Origin: a bacterium
Lineage (GTDB): Bacteria; Spirochaetota; UBA4802; UBA5550
Reading direction: 5' to 3'
Length of the DNA stretch: 30,783 bases
NCBI GenBank assembly: GCA_024224995.1
Contig: JAAENB010001194.1
Location: 1-30,783 of the forward strand
Part shown: positions 16,864-25,854 of the stretch, one piece after another
Layout: the number at the start of each line of letters is the position of its first letter
Numbering within the stretch: position 1 is the first letter of the stretch
Position numbers and translations under genes: made by a program
The notes under the pieces: generated by a model
Database searches by the model: none
What the model was told of the DNA's origin: nothing
Seen by the model: the letters and a program-made list of their open reading frames with translations, nothing else

Positions 16864-18849
16864 TCAAACAGGCCCGCCCTCTTCACCATCAGGATAATTC
16901 ATCAGCACAACAATCTCCGAAGGGCCAACATCCCAGGCTTCAACAAAGGCCACGCCCAGCTCATCCCTGAGAACTTCCAGCTTTGAACCAACAGCCAATG
17001 AGCCTTCATACTTATCCGGGGCAACAGCTTCCTCAGTATTAAGAACCACAGTCATAGAACATCCCGGCCCGTTCAAACCGGAATCAACAACAACACGGGC
17101 ACCGCGCTTTTCAGCGCCATGAGAATTCAATATACAAAGAGCTTCTTCATCATCCAGAATACGGGACCAGGCAGCAATCTCACCGGGACCGTAAAAACCA
17201 AAAGGAAGAGTAAAGAACGAAGTCTGGCGCAGGTATTGACGCCCATACCTGAGAGCAGGCACCTCTTTTCGAAGCTGAGCCATTTCGCTAATACGGCGGT
17301 ACAGATCATTCCCGGGATCAAAACAATGATACCCCGCAGTACCAAAGGGACCAAAACCGGGAAGGTTTTCATCCAGTCCCTGCGGAGTTCCGCTTAAACC
17401 GTCAAGCCCCTGTTTCCGGGGAAAACGGGGCCCAAACATAGCCTCCCGGAGGTAGCGGTCTTCGGAGCCCTTCCATCCGGGCAGCCATTTCCGCTCCGAT
17501 TCTTCAGGCCCGGAAAAACCCTGCTCAGTGCCGTAATAGACACAGGGAATACCCAGAGAAAAAAACTGCAGCGCAACACCGGCAGCAGCCTGGCAGGGAG
17601 ACGCGGCTTCACTGGCAAAACGGATCTTCGCGCCAAAAACATGATCGTGATCATCAAGAATGGAAACATGCCGCTTCCCCAGGCTTCGATGAGAGCCCAT
17701 AGATTTATCATCATTCAAGTGAAACCCGTTAAAATAAGAATCAGGAGCGGCCAGCCCTTTGGCAACCTGGTTCAGGTTCACCCGCATATTGCCAATATCC
17801 AGGGCGGCGTTCATATTCCGGGAAATAGTATTCAGGTATTGAGCCTGAACATCATCACCGCCGGCCATCTCACCAACAAGAAAGAAATCCTTTTTGCCAA
17901 GATTAGCGGCAAATTCCTTAATGGTGCCGCAAAAATTCCGCCCATGTTCGTGCGCCACGTGTTTCATTGTATCCATACGAAAACCGTCACAATCGGTTAA
18001 GGCAATCCAATATTTGTAGCAGCGTGCCAGGTAGTTAAGCACACCCGGTTTATCGAGATTAAAATCCCGTAAATTGCAAAAATCGGTCCTTTTGTGTTCG
18101 GCGCAGGGGTCATGGGAAAACCCGGCACCCAGGTTGCCGCTTCCGGCCCGGGTATAGTTCCCGGTATCCTGCAGCTCCAGGGGATAGACGCCATCACCCT
18201 TTTGTACAATGCTATCGACAAAACGTCCATCCTCACCAAGCCAGGAACCAAATGGATGATTCCCCGTAGTATATCCGGCCTGTTCCTGGCCTCCGGGAGT
18301 TCCCGGAGGATAAACCCAGTTATACCCGGAATGATTAAAAATAATATCAAGAATAATTCTAAGCCCCTTATCGTGAACCGCCTGCACCAGGTCAACCAGG
18401 TCCTGGCGGGTACCAAAACGGGGATCAACATCGAGAAAATCCTGAATCCCATACCCATGATAGGTATCCAGGTGGCCCCGCTGCTTAAAAACCGGGCTCA
18501 GCCAGATAGTGGAAACTCCCAGATCTTTGAGATAATCCAGTTTTGAAATAACGCCCTGAATAGTGCCGCCCTGCCAGCGGTCACCGCCCGATTTAACCCA
18601 GAGATCCCAGCTCCAGGGCTCGCCGTTTCCGGAAGGGGGACGGGCATTAGCAAGATTATCTCTATCGAGAAGATCTCTGCCGTTCTCACCTCCGTCACTA
18701 AAACGGTCTACCAATAAAAAATAGAGAACCTCATCTCTCCAGTCAATAGGAGAGGGAAAATACTCCTGCCGCCTGGGCAGGGTAAAGCCATTCCGCACAC
18801 TTTCGGGACGATCCCGGTCATTTTTGAGCATACTTTCGGAGAAGGTCAT
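16864..18849 (-). CDS. GH13 alpha-amylase-family glycoside hydrolase
   Basis: 661 residues. I start at the ATG at 18849, seven bases after GGAGG; a TTG two codons earlier is too close to that site. The four GH13 regions are visible: DIIFNH (about 168-173), GFRMDTMKH with nucleophile Asp293, GEMAGGDD with acid/base Glu327, and ILDDHDH with the transition-state Asp402. The catalytic barrel therefore spans about 45-480, followed by a C-terminal beta domain. The enzyme cuts or rearranges alpha-1,4/1,6-glucans or related oligosaccharides. No signal peptide is present, so it is probably cytoplasmic, acting on stored or imported glucans. The exact specificity (amylase, maltogenic, glucosyltransferase) is not determinable here. 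Confidence 0.92.
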   Translation of the reverse strand: MTFSESMLKNDRDRPESVRNGFTLPRRQEYFPSPIDWRDEVLYFLLVDRFSDGGENGRDLLDRDNLANARPPSGNGEPWSWDLWVKSGGDRWQGGTIQGVISKLDYLKDLGVSTIWLSPVFKQRGHLDTYHGYGIQDFLDVDPRFGTRQDLVDLVQAVHDKGLRIILDIIFNHSGYNWVYPPGTPGGQEQAGYTTGNHPFGSWLGEDGRFVDSIVQKGDGVYPLELQDTGNYTRAGSGNLGAGFSHDPCAEHKRTDFCNLRDFNLDKPGVLNYLARCYKYWIALTDCDGFRMDTMKHVAHEHGRNFCGTIKEFAANLGKKDFFLVGEMAGGDDVQAQYLNTISRNMNAALDIGNMRVNLNQVAKGLAAPDSYFNGFHLNDDKSMGSHRSLGKRHVSILDDHDHVFGAKIRFASEAASPCQAAAGVALQFFSLGIPCVYYGTEQGFSGPEESERKWLPGWKGSEDRYLREAMFGPRFPRKQGLDGLSGTPQGLDENLPGFGPFGTAGYHCFDPGNDLYRRISEMAQLRKEVPALRYGRQYLRQTSFFTLPFGFYGPGEIAAWSRILDDEEALCILNSHGAEKRGARVVVDSGLNGPGCSMTVVLNTEEAVAPDKYEGSLAVGSKLEVLRDELGVAFVEAWDVGPSEIVVLMNYPDGEEGGPV

Positions 18850-18980
18850 AATCAAGCCTCCATAATGAGTTTTTTGTTTATTTTTAAATCACGGGGAATA
18901 AAATATCAAAAAATAATACACTGTTCCGAACCGGTTGTCAAGGACAAATAAACACTTTTTAAGAGCTCCCTTTTATCATT

Positions 18981-19010
18981 TTGTTATTGATTTTTTTACC
19001 CCATTATAAT
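18981..19010 (+). promoter_or_regulatory. Sigma70-like promoter for the dehydratase/protease unit
   Basis: TTGTTA (18981-18986), an 18-bp spacer and a perfect TATAAT (19005-19010). The expected transcription start is near 19017, inside the palindrome that follows. Confidence 0.6.
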
Positions 19011-19033
19011 TGAATTAAATTAATTTAATTCAA
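19010..19033. promoter_or_regulatory. 24-bp perfect palindrome, likely operator
   Basis: The half-site TTGAATTAAATT is followed immediately by its exact reverse complement. It starts on the last base of the -10 box, covers the probable transcription start and ends just before the GGGAG ribosome site, the position where a bound repressor would block transcription. The regulator is unknown. Confidence 0.6.
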
Positions 19034-19048
19034 CCGGGAGATATTACT

Positions 19049-20032
19049 ATGTTAAGCAAATACGCGGACCAGGCCCAGGAAGTAAATTTTCTCAATATTT
19101 ATAAAGCACGAACAACTGTTTACCAGAGTTTAAAAAAGACCCATCTCATTCATTATTCAAGCCTTTCAGAGTTAACGGGCGCGGAATTATACGTAAAACA
19201 CGAGAATCATAACCCAACAGGATCATTTAAAATCCGCGGAACTGTCAATTTTATGTCAAACATTTCAGAAGAGATCCGGGAAAAAGGTATCATTGTCGCC
19301 ACCAGGGGCAACCACGGACTTGCCACAGCCTGGGCCGCGAAGCAGGAAGGAGTTTTTTGTAATGTAGTGGTTCCTGAGAATAATAATCCTGAAATAAATA
19401 ATGCCATACGGGGCCTTGGCGCCCAGCTTATGGAGCAGGGAAAAGATTTTTATGAAACCCAGCAGTATTGCGAAGACATTGCCGAGCAGCTTGGTTATTA
19501 TTATGTTCAGCAGGAAAACGAGCCGCATATTCTTAATGGCCTGGGAACTATGGGGCTTGAAATATTCGAAGACCTCCCGGAAGTTGATGTTATTATTATT
19601 CCCATTGGCGGCGGCGGGGGATGTGCTTCCCTGCTCCGTGTGGCAAAGGCAATCAATCCTAATGTTGAAATAATCGGCGTTGTTGCGGAAAAGGCGGCTG
19701 CCCTGCCTCTTTCCCTTGAAAAAGGCGAGCGGGTTATTACCGACAGCGCGGACACCTTCGCGGACGGCTTAGCTGCCCGCGCGATCTTCGAAGTGCCATA
19801 CCTTATTATAAAAGAATCCATTTCCGAAGTGGTCCGGGTTAGTGAGGAAGAAATAATCGAAGGAGTAAGATTGTCCCTGCGCCATACCCACAATCTTGCC
19901 GAAGGAGCCGGCGCTGCCGGGCTTGCCTGCGCGGTAAAGGTCAAAGAGAAGCTTGCCGGGAAAAAAGTTGTTGCGGTAATGACAGGAGCAAACCTGGACC
20001 GGGAGCATCTTGAGTGGGCCTTAAATAAATAA
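19049..20032 (+). CDS. PLP-dependent threonine/serine dehydratase
   Basis: 327 residues, fold type II. Lys61 in NPTGSFKIRG binds pyridoxal phosphate; TRGNHG (85-90) is the substrate-binding loop and IGGGGGCASLL (186-196) holds the cofactor phosphate. It should deaminate L-threonine to 2-oxobutyrate or L-serine to pyruvate. The short length, with no C-terminal ACT domain, fits the catabolic or non-feedback-inhibited type; serine racemase and related ammonia-lyases of the same fold cannot be excluded. It starts a two-gene unit with the papain-like protease 17 bp downstream, an odd pairing, and has a strong promoter with a palindromic operator-like site. Confidence 0.9.
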   Translation: MLSKYADQAQEVNFLNIYKARTTVYQSLKKTHLIHYSSLSELTGAELYVKHENHNPTGSFKIRGTVNFMSNISEEIREKGIIVATRGNHGLATAWAAKQEGVFCNVVVPENNNPEINNAIRGLGAQLMEQGKDFYETQQYCEDIAEQLGYYYVQQENEPHILNGLGTMGLEIFEDLPEVDVIIIPIGGGGGCASLLRVAKAINPNVEIIGVVAEKAAALPLSLEKGERVITDSADTFADGLAARAIFEVPYLIIKESISEVVRVSEEEIIEGVRLSLRHTHNLAEGAGAAGLACAVKVKEKLAGKKVVAVMTGANLDREHLEWALNK

Positions 20033-20049
20033 GCAAAGGCAGGATATTT

Positions 20050-21027
20050 ATGGGAATTAAATCATTTTTCCGGAAAAAAAAGGGCACAGACACTGACCTT
20101 AAAGACGTTTTCGATCTTGACGATAAATTTATGCTCTTCCTTAAAGACAGGATTGGAAAATTTACCAAAGATGATTTAAAAGATCCGTACTGGTTCCGTA
20201 ACATTAAAGAGCTAAAAACACTGGACGGATACAAAACAAAGACGAAAGAAGAAAAAGTCGATAAGCATATAAAAAAGCATGCCATTGAGCAGCGTGGAGA
20301 ACTATATCCTGCCGCTTTTGACTGGCGTTCAGCCGGGGAATCGGGCAAAAATTATATCAACAAAAAAGTAAAATGGCAGGGCTTATGTTCTTCCTGTGTT
20401 GCCTTTGCTGCGGCAGGAGCACTGGAAGCCGGTGCCCGGATAAAAAAAGACATTCCTGTTGATAGCCCTTCAGCCGGAACCCTCCCCTCCCTGTCGGAGG
20501 CGCAGCTTTTCTTTTGCAGTCCCGGGGAAAAAGCTTCAACAGGGTGGTATCCTTCTGAGGCATTACAATTTTGTAAAGGAACAGGAGTGGCCCCGGAGAG
20601 TTATTTTCCCTGGAAATACCAGCCGCCCTGGGATTACGAAAAACAAAAGTGTGATATCACTCAGGGATGGCAGGACAAAGTAACAAAGATCTCAGCCTTC
20701 CATGAAATATCAAACCCTGTAGAAATGAAGAAATGGCTCTCTACCCGGGGACCGCTCATTACGGGAATGAGCCTTTACCTGGACCTGCTTTTTTACAAAG
20801 ACGGGGTATATAAAAAATCTACCGACTTCCGGAATACTAAAATTGGCGGCCATTGTATTCTCTGCATTGGGTATAATGATGAAAAACAGGCATGGTTATG
20901 CAAAAACAGCTGGACCGAAGACTGGGGAATGGACGGATATTTCTGGGCCGGGTATGGTCAATGCGGCATAGGGCAAACCATGATGGCAATTGACGATTTT
21001 TCGGAAATTTACCAGGAGACCTTATAA
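20050..21027 (+). CDS. Papain-family (C1A) cysteine protease without signal peptide
   Basis: 325 residues. An N-terminal charged stretch (1-80) precedes the protease domain. Catalytic residues are visible: Gln110 (oxyanion hole), Cys116 in QGLCSSCVAF, His268 in IGGHCILCIGY and Asn286 in KNSWTEDWG. The residue after the catalytic Cys is Val instead of the usual Trp. AAFDWRSAGE (88-97) is the start of the mature-like domain seen in other bacterial C1A enzymes. There is no signal peptide, so it is probably cytoplasmic, unlike most papains; the N-terminal part may be a propeptide. It overlaps by 6 bp at its 3' end with the convergent radical SAM gene. A role in cutting the nearby RiPP precursor is possible but unsupported. 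Confidence 0.85.
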   Translation: MGIKSFFRKKKGTDTDLKDVFDLDDKFMLFLKDRIGKFTKDDLKDPYWFRNIKELKTLDGYKTKTKEEKVDKHIKKHAIEQRGELYPAAFDWRSAGESGKNYINKKVKWQGLCSSCVAFAAAGALEAGARIKKDIPVDSPSAGTLPSLSEAQLFFCSPGEKASTGWYPSEALQFCKGTGVAPESYFPWKYQPPWDYEKQKCDITQGWQDKVTKISAFHEISNPVEMKKWLSTRGPLITGMSLYLDLLFYKDGVYKKSTDFRNTKIGGHCILCIGYNDEKQAWLCKNSWTEDWGMDGYFWAGYGQCGIGQTMMAIDDFSEIYQETL

Positions 21028-23004
21028 AAAAATACTACTAAATTGATCTTTGATAAATTTAGCTTGATATTCAGTAAGAAACAAACCATAGGAAGCCAAT
21101 AAATTCACCGTATCCCGTTTTAAGTCACTAAACAGGCCGGGATTACTATTTAGATCTTCCATAAATTGTTCAACCTGGAATGCTGTTTTACTATTTGTTT
21201 TTTCCGGTTCCGGGCCATTTTCGTTTGCGAGCTTTGTTTCTCTAATGGATTCAACCAACAGGTTTACAAAGCTATCTTCAATTTCAAGAATAAATCCCGA
21301 ATTCAGTAACATATCGAATTTCTTTTGCAAATCGTTTGAGGAAAGAAATGAACGAACTTTTATTTTTGATGCCGGGACAAACAAAAAATCCAGTACGGCA
21401 AAGTCCTGTTCATCCAATACCGAAAATGTTTTCTTACCAACATCACGAGTATCAATTACCAGGTAATATTCACTGGTTAACCTTGCAAGCTGTAAAATTG
21501 ATTTAATTTTTGCGGATGCCCCACTCCAGTCACCTAATAAAGAGAAAAATTTTTCTTTAAGATCTTCGTTACAAAAAGCGGTAGAATAAGTCCCTTCAAA
21601 ATATATTGATATCTTATCAAAGTTGGTAATAGCGGGAAACATATGATAATAGAACTCCAGGGGCTGCAATTTTTCTATATTAAAATCTTTATACGAATCA
21701 AAAAGAGGGCTGTACCGTTGAATAACGACAGGATTGATCTTAGATGGAGGTGTTAGATGAGTAATATACGGCAGAAAGGACAGGATTTCCAAATAGTCCT
21801 CTTCTTTTTCACCGGGAATATCATACAAAAAACTCCAGGCCGGAAAAATTTTTAATGATTTGCAGTCCCTGAGAAAGCGAACATTACCGGCAGCAGTTGT
21901 TCCTTTCCGGAGAATGCCAAGTAGACGGTTGTTAAATGTTTCAATACCGGGCTGGCATAATGTTAAACGATTGCGTTTTAGATCATACAACTCTTCAAAG
22001 GGTATTGTTGGCCGCAATTCATAATACATTTCTTTAATGGAATCACTACCCGGATCTATCAATTGCCGGGGTCTGTTTTTAGGGATAATATTATCGGTAG
22101 GATAAAATGTACTTACTGAATATTTTTCAACAAGCTCATTAATTTCTTTAGCAATTCTTTCCGGAGATTTTTGCCGGTGGCAAATAGAAAGTCCATTGCC
22201 GCCACAAAATACACAATGCGTCTTTTCTCCCCACCAGCAGCCTCTTCCGCTTTCAAAGGGCATACGGACTTTTTTCCTGAAATGAGCAAATTGCATTTCT
22301 TTAAAATAATCGGTGTAATCCGGGTACGGTAAAGAGTCAAGATCCAGTACCGGCTCGCAATTTATTATTCTATTCTGAGGGAACACATTGTGTAAGGCAT
22401 TCTCGCAAAAGGCCGTAAATTTAAATTCGGCATCCCCGGAAAAAATATAATCTATAGAATTCGTTATTTCCAGAATCGCGCTACCCATTGGTTCCTGGCA
22501 GTTATATCCCCCCATAACAGTAATAATCCGGGGATTATTATTTTTCAGCACCCGCGCGGCAGCGATGGATGCCATTACCTGGTTATTGCTCGATTGAAAA
22601 CCTACTATTTTTGGATCTTTTTTAAGGATAGATTCCACGATCTGCTCTATGGAATTTCCGGCTTCCTTGCGCAAGCCTGTCAGCTCTTCCATTACAACAT
22701 AATCTCCCGGGTACGATGTTTTGAATTTATAATCCCGGTATTTTTTTTCGAACAGTTCCAGTGTTTTTCTTCCGGCGGGGAAAGCTTCCGAGGAAAAAAC
22801 ATATTCGCTCAACAAATAACTACTATATGCCACAGCAATTTTATCATATAAAAAATGAGATATATCATTCTTATATAACAGGTTCGCGTAAAAAACCTCT
22901 GAATCAATATCCCGATCACGTAAAACCGATTTTAGCAGGCTTGGACCAATGGATGGAGACACGTCCGAAGTAAAAGGAAGCACAACCAGAACAACATCAC
23001 TCAT
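21022..23004 (-). CDS. B12-binding radical SAM RiPP maturase (second in operon)
   Basis: 660 residues. An N-terminal cobalamin-binding-type Rossmann region (1-205; TVMGGYNCQEPMG at about 162-174, then IDYIFSGDAEFKF) precedes a radical SAM domain with Cys256-x7-Cys264-x2-Cys267 (RGCWWGEKTHCVFCGGNG) that ligates the 4Fe-4S cluster. CQPGIETFNNRLL and AWSFLYDIPGEKEEDYLE are further hallmarks of the peptide-maturation radical SAM family known as rSAM_ocin_1 (TIGR03975). Family members act on ribosomally made precursors, often methylating unactivated carbons. The start overlaps the upstream stop by four bases (ATGA), so it is translationally coupled. It is about 40% AT-richer-looking than the amylase gene upstream in the window. 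Which residue it modifies is unknown. Confidence 0.88.
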   Translation of the reverse strand: MSDVVLVVLPFTSDVSPSIGPSLLKSVLRDRDIDSEVFYANLLYKNDISHFLYDKIAVAYSSYLLSEYVFSSEAFPAGRKTLELFEKKYRDYKFKTSYPGDYVVMEELTGLRKEAGNSIEQIVESILKKDPKIVGFQSSNNQVMASIAAARVLKNNNPRIITVMGGYNCQEPMGSAILEITNSIDYIFSGDAEFKFTAFCENALHNVFPQNRIINCEPVLDLDSLPYPDYTDYFKEMQFAHFRKKVRMPFESGRGCWWGEKTHCVFCGGNGLSICHRQKSPERIAKEINELVEKYSVSTFYPTDNIIPKNRPRQLIDPGSDSIKEMYYELRPTIPFEELYDLKRNRLTLCQPGIETFNNRLLGILRKGTTAAGNVRFLRDCKSLKIFPAWSFLYDIPGEKEEDYLEILSFLPYITHLTPPSKINPVVIQRYSPLFDSYKDFNIEKLQPLEFYYHMFPAITNFDKISIYFEGTYSTAFCNEDLKEKFFSLLGDWSGASAKIKSILQLARLTSEYYLVIDTRDVGKKTFSVLDEQDFAVLDFLFVPASKIKVRSFLSSNDLQKKFDMLLNSGFILEIEDSFVNLLVESIRETKLANENGPEPEKTNSKTAFQVEQFMEDLNSNPGLFSDLKRDTVNLLASYGLFLTEYQAKFIKDQFSSIFL

Positions 23005-24044
23005 GTGGAATATCCCGCGACGGGCATATTAAAAAAACCAAAATAGGCTTTCACTTCAAGCGGCTCTTCCGGACGGTAAACAGCTTTTAAATAATACAAA
23101 TACCGATAGGTATAATAATTATCAAACTCAGGAATATGCTTTTCTCTTGAAACTCTTTTCCAATTAATAAAAGAATCACATTTATCTTTCAGCGCCAGAT
23201 TATTCTCAACAAGATATTCAAAAATAGGGGTCCATTTATCCTGATTTGTAAAGGGTTTATCGAAATGCAATTCAATTCCTATTTTGGGCTCAATCCCCTC
23301 GCCAATATCCAGGTGAAGCCTGACTGAATCAAATTTACCGGTTAATTCTTCTACGGTCTCTTTCAGAACTTCAGCAGCCTGTCCAAGTCCAATGGCCCCC
23401 AGGTATTCATACATCTCCTGTTCAGAGAGATCAATTAAACATAACCGCACCAGGTTTTTGTTCCGCGTTGGCATATATCCGAAATAATTAATTTTTACCG
23501 TATTGAACAATTTGGCAAAACAGAATTCAATAGTATCGAATATTTCTTGTTTCATGGTATTGCCGCTTAATATCGACAATAATTTGAAGATCCGGTTATA
23601 ATTGGGCTTTTTTTCCAGGTACATTTCATCAGTAAAATGAACAAAAAACAGCGGTTCCGGTATGGAAGGCATATTTTTTGTTATATCAAATTCAAACCAG
23701 GTATAATCAACATACCTGTCGGCTTCCGAATTTTTTATGGCCCATTCCGTAAAAAATTGCCGTATCGCGTTCCAAACCGGAATTTCAAACAGCTGTCTAA
23801 AACCTTCAGGGGGATTTCCGGAACCATGAAGAATTCTATCCCTCATGTTCCGTTCCACTGTAAAGGCAAAATCGGTCACCGGTTCGGGTACATTTAATTT
23901 TGATTCAAAAATATACCGTGGACCTATATCCGGGACAAAATTCTTTGAAATATCATAAATAGATTCCAGCCATGCTTTTGAAAGAACCTGTTCCGGAACA
24001 TAACCGGATAAATCTCTTATAACATTTTCTAAAGTACGATGCAA
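23001..24044 (-). CDS. Unrecognised protein of the RiPP operon, TTG start
   Basis: 347 residues. I place the start at TTG 24044-24042 because AAGGAG stands six bases before it, just after the stop of the radical SAM gene; an ATG 21 codons upstream would overlap that gene without a ribosome site. The product is soluble, with no signal peptide or membrane segment. Features that stand out are WFEFD (116-120) with PSIPEPLFFVHF (126-137), VRLHLDIG (241-248) with KIGIELHFDKPF (254-265), and a Tyr-rich YYTYRYLYYLKAVYRP (310-325) with EVKAYFGF (330-337). The repeated alternation of beta strands is compatible with an alpha/beta sandwich, for example an ABBA-type prenyltransferase, but no catalytic motif proves it. 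It could be a third tailoring enzyme or a precursor-binding partner. It lies between the two radical SAM genes. Confidence 0.7.
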   Translation of the reverse strand: MHRTLENVIRDLSGYVPEQVLSKAWLESIYDISKNFVPDIGPRYIFESKLNVPEPVTDFAFTVERNMRDRILHGSGNPPEGFRQLFEIPVWNAIRQFFTEWAIKNSEADRYVDYTWFEFDITKNMPSIPEPLFFVHFTDEMYLEKKPNYNRIFKLLSILSGNTMKQEIFDTIEFCFAKLFNTVKINYFGYMPTRNKNLVRLCLIDLSEQEMYEYLGAIGLGQAAEVLKETVEELTGKFDSVRLHLDIGEGIEPKIGIELHFDKPFTNQDKWTPIFEYLVENNLALKDKCDSFINWKRVSREKHIPEFDNYYTYRYLYYLKAVYRPEEPLEVKAYFGFFNMPVAGYST

Positions 24045-24054
24045 TTGGAACTCC

Positions 24055-25836
24055 TTATAACAGCTCTGTTGTTTTGTCAACAACCAGTGAAAGATAACAA
24101 TAATCAATTTTGATAATGAAATTATTAGTTAACAATTCCGTGAATACTTGTTCACATAACAGCTCCCCGACGAATTTCTGTACATCGGCTTCCGGTACGG
24201 GAAGCCGAAGAAAATTCAAAATTTCATATTGATCCTTGCTCACCGGTACCTGCTTAACAACAGAGCTCTCCCTGCTGTCAATAATCAAGTACTGCCGGTC
24301 ATCTTCTTTACCGGGAATAATTTTTAATTCAGGTATCGCATTTCGATCTTTCCATAAATTCTGCCATTTCTCTATTGCTTCAAAAAAATCTTTTTCCAGC
24401 TCTCTGTTTTCAAATGCTTTTTTGTACTCTCCTATAAAAAAGAGGGCTAATTTACCTATATCCGCCTCATCGGGGAATATATAGTAATACGCCTCCGGAG
24501 GCCGAAGATTTTTTATATTATACTTTTGATACTGTTCATACAATGGACTGAATCTCTGTATAATAAGAGCTCTTATTTTCGCGGGAGGTTTAAAGTGATG
24601 CAAAAAAGGAATAAAATTAATCATATCAACATATTCATTTTCTTTTTCTCCGGGGATACCAAATAAAAAATTCCAATATGGTTCAATTCCTATTGTTCTA
24701 CAATCCCGTAAAAACCTGATATTATTGGGAGCACTTGTTAATTTTCCTAATATTTTCAAATGAGCGGTACTAAAAGACTCAATCCCCGGCTGACAGGAAT
24801 TAACCCCTTTATCCTTTAATATCGACAATTGGCTTAAATTTAATTGAGGACTTATTTCATAAAAAAAATTTTTTAGCTTTTTTGTCTTTTCTAAATGCTG
24901 AAAAACAGTTCCGGGGAATTCCATAGGCATAATCGGATCAACGGCAAAAATGTATTCCGGATTATATTTTTTTATCAAATAATTAATTTCAGACAACGCT
25001 TTTTCCGGACTCTTCCTGCGGTAGTGGATATATTCTTCTTTGTGACCACAGAATAGACAGTGAGATTTATATCCCTGCCAGCAGCCGCGGCTTCCTTCAA
25101 AGCAAATGCTTTTATTAAAAAACCATAATTTGTCCGATTGATCCAGGTAATCGGAAAAATCAGGAGCGGGAAACTGATTTATATCGCTAACCGGGGGGCA
25201 CTGGATAATTTCATGAGGATACCGTGCCTTCAATTCACCGGCACCTTCCAGCCGGGTTTTACAAAAGCTGACAATTTTTTCTTCCGGTTCCCCGGAAAAT
25301 ATATAATCAATCGCGGGGGCAATCCTCAGCAATTCATCCCCCATGGGAAATAAACAGCTATGCCCGCTAACAACAACAGTACTTTCGGGAGAAGACTCTT
25401 TAACCGCATTAGAAATACAAATAGATGCTGTCACCTGTTTCACAAAGGAATTAATCCAAATAATTTTGGGAGACTTCTTTACGATAATGTCCTTTAGTGT
25501 TTCAAGGTAATTCCCTAACTGGTCTCTTGTTTCATTAATTTTTTCATACAACGCTTTATTGTTCCTTTTTAAAATGGAATCATATTCAGCATGTTTGTCG
25601 TATAAAACAGGAAAAGCATGAGAAGCAAAAATGTACTCTACTAATTCATAATGGTTATATAAAAATGACAATTCTTCATAAAAACGGATGTCGATTTTCT
25701 TTTTTAAGAGTAAATTGGCGTATAATATCTCCGAATTAATATTTTCATTTTTAAGAATGGATTTCAGAGTACTTAATACAATAGAAGGCATACCTCCCGT
25801 GAAAAAGGGAGGTAAAATAAATAATATTTCCGGCAT
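24055..25836 (-). CDS. B12-binding radical SAM RiPP maturase (first in operon)
   Basis: 593 residues, a diverged paralogue of the 660-residue enzyme. The N-terminal cobalamin-type region has SGHSCLFPMGDELL (157-170) and IDYIFSGEPEEK (176-187). The radical SAM cluster is Cys252-x7-Cys260-x2-Cys263 (RGCWQGYKSHCLFCG). SCQPGIESFSTAHLKIL and YWNFLFGIPGEKENEYVD match the rSAM_ocin_1 (TIGR03975) pattern. It starts 18 bases after the precursor stop codon without a clear ribosome site, pointing to coupling with precursor translation. Two related but non-identical maturases in one operon suggest two different modifications, or a division of labour along a very short core. The DNA is visibly AT-rich. 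Confidence 0.9.
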   Translation of the reverse strand: MPEILFILPPFFTGGMPSIVLSTLKSILKNENINSEILYANLLLKKKIDIRFYEELSFLYNHYELVEYIFASHAFPVLYDKHAEYDSILKRNNKALYEKINETRDQLGNYLETLKDIIVKKSPKIIWINSFVKQVTASICISNAVKESSPESTVVVSGHSCLFPMGDELLRIAPAIDYIFSGEPEEKIVSFCKTRLEGAGELKARYPHEIIQCPPVSDINQFPAPDFSDYLDQSDKLWFFNKSICFEGSRGCWQGYKSHCLFCGHKEEYIHYRRKSPEKALSEINYLIKKYNPEYIFAVDPIMPMEFPGTVFQHLEKTKKLKNFFYEISPQLNLSQLSILKDKGVNSCQPGIESFSTAHLKILGKLTSAPNNIRFLRDCRTIGIEPYWNFLFGIPGEKENEYVDMINFIPFLHHFKPPAKIRALIIQRFSPLYEQYQKYNIKNLRPPEAYYYIFPDEADIGKLALFFIGEYKKAFENRELEKDFFEAIEKWQNLWKDRNAIPELKIIPGKEDDRQYLIIDSRESSVVKQVPVSKDQYEILNFLRLPVPEADVQKFVGELLCEQVFTELLTNNFIIKIDYCYLSLVVDKTTELL

Positions 25837-25854
25837 ATTTTACTGTAAACAATA

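Noticed and set aside
24045..24107. ATG at 24107 as the start of the 347-residue protein
   Set aside because: It lies inside the preceding radical SAM gene without a ribosome site; TTG 24044 follows AAGGAG directly.
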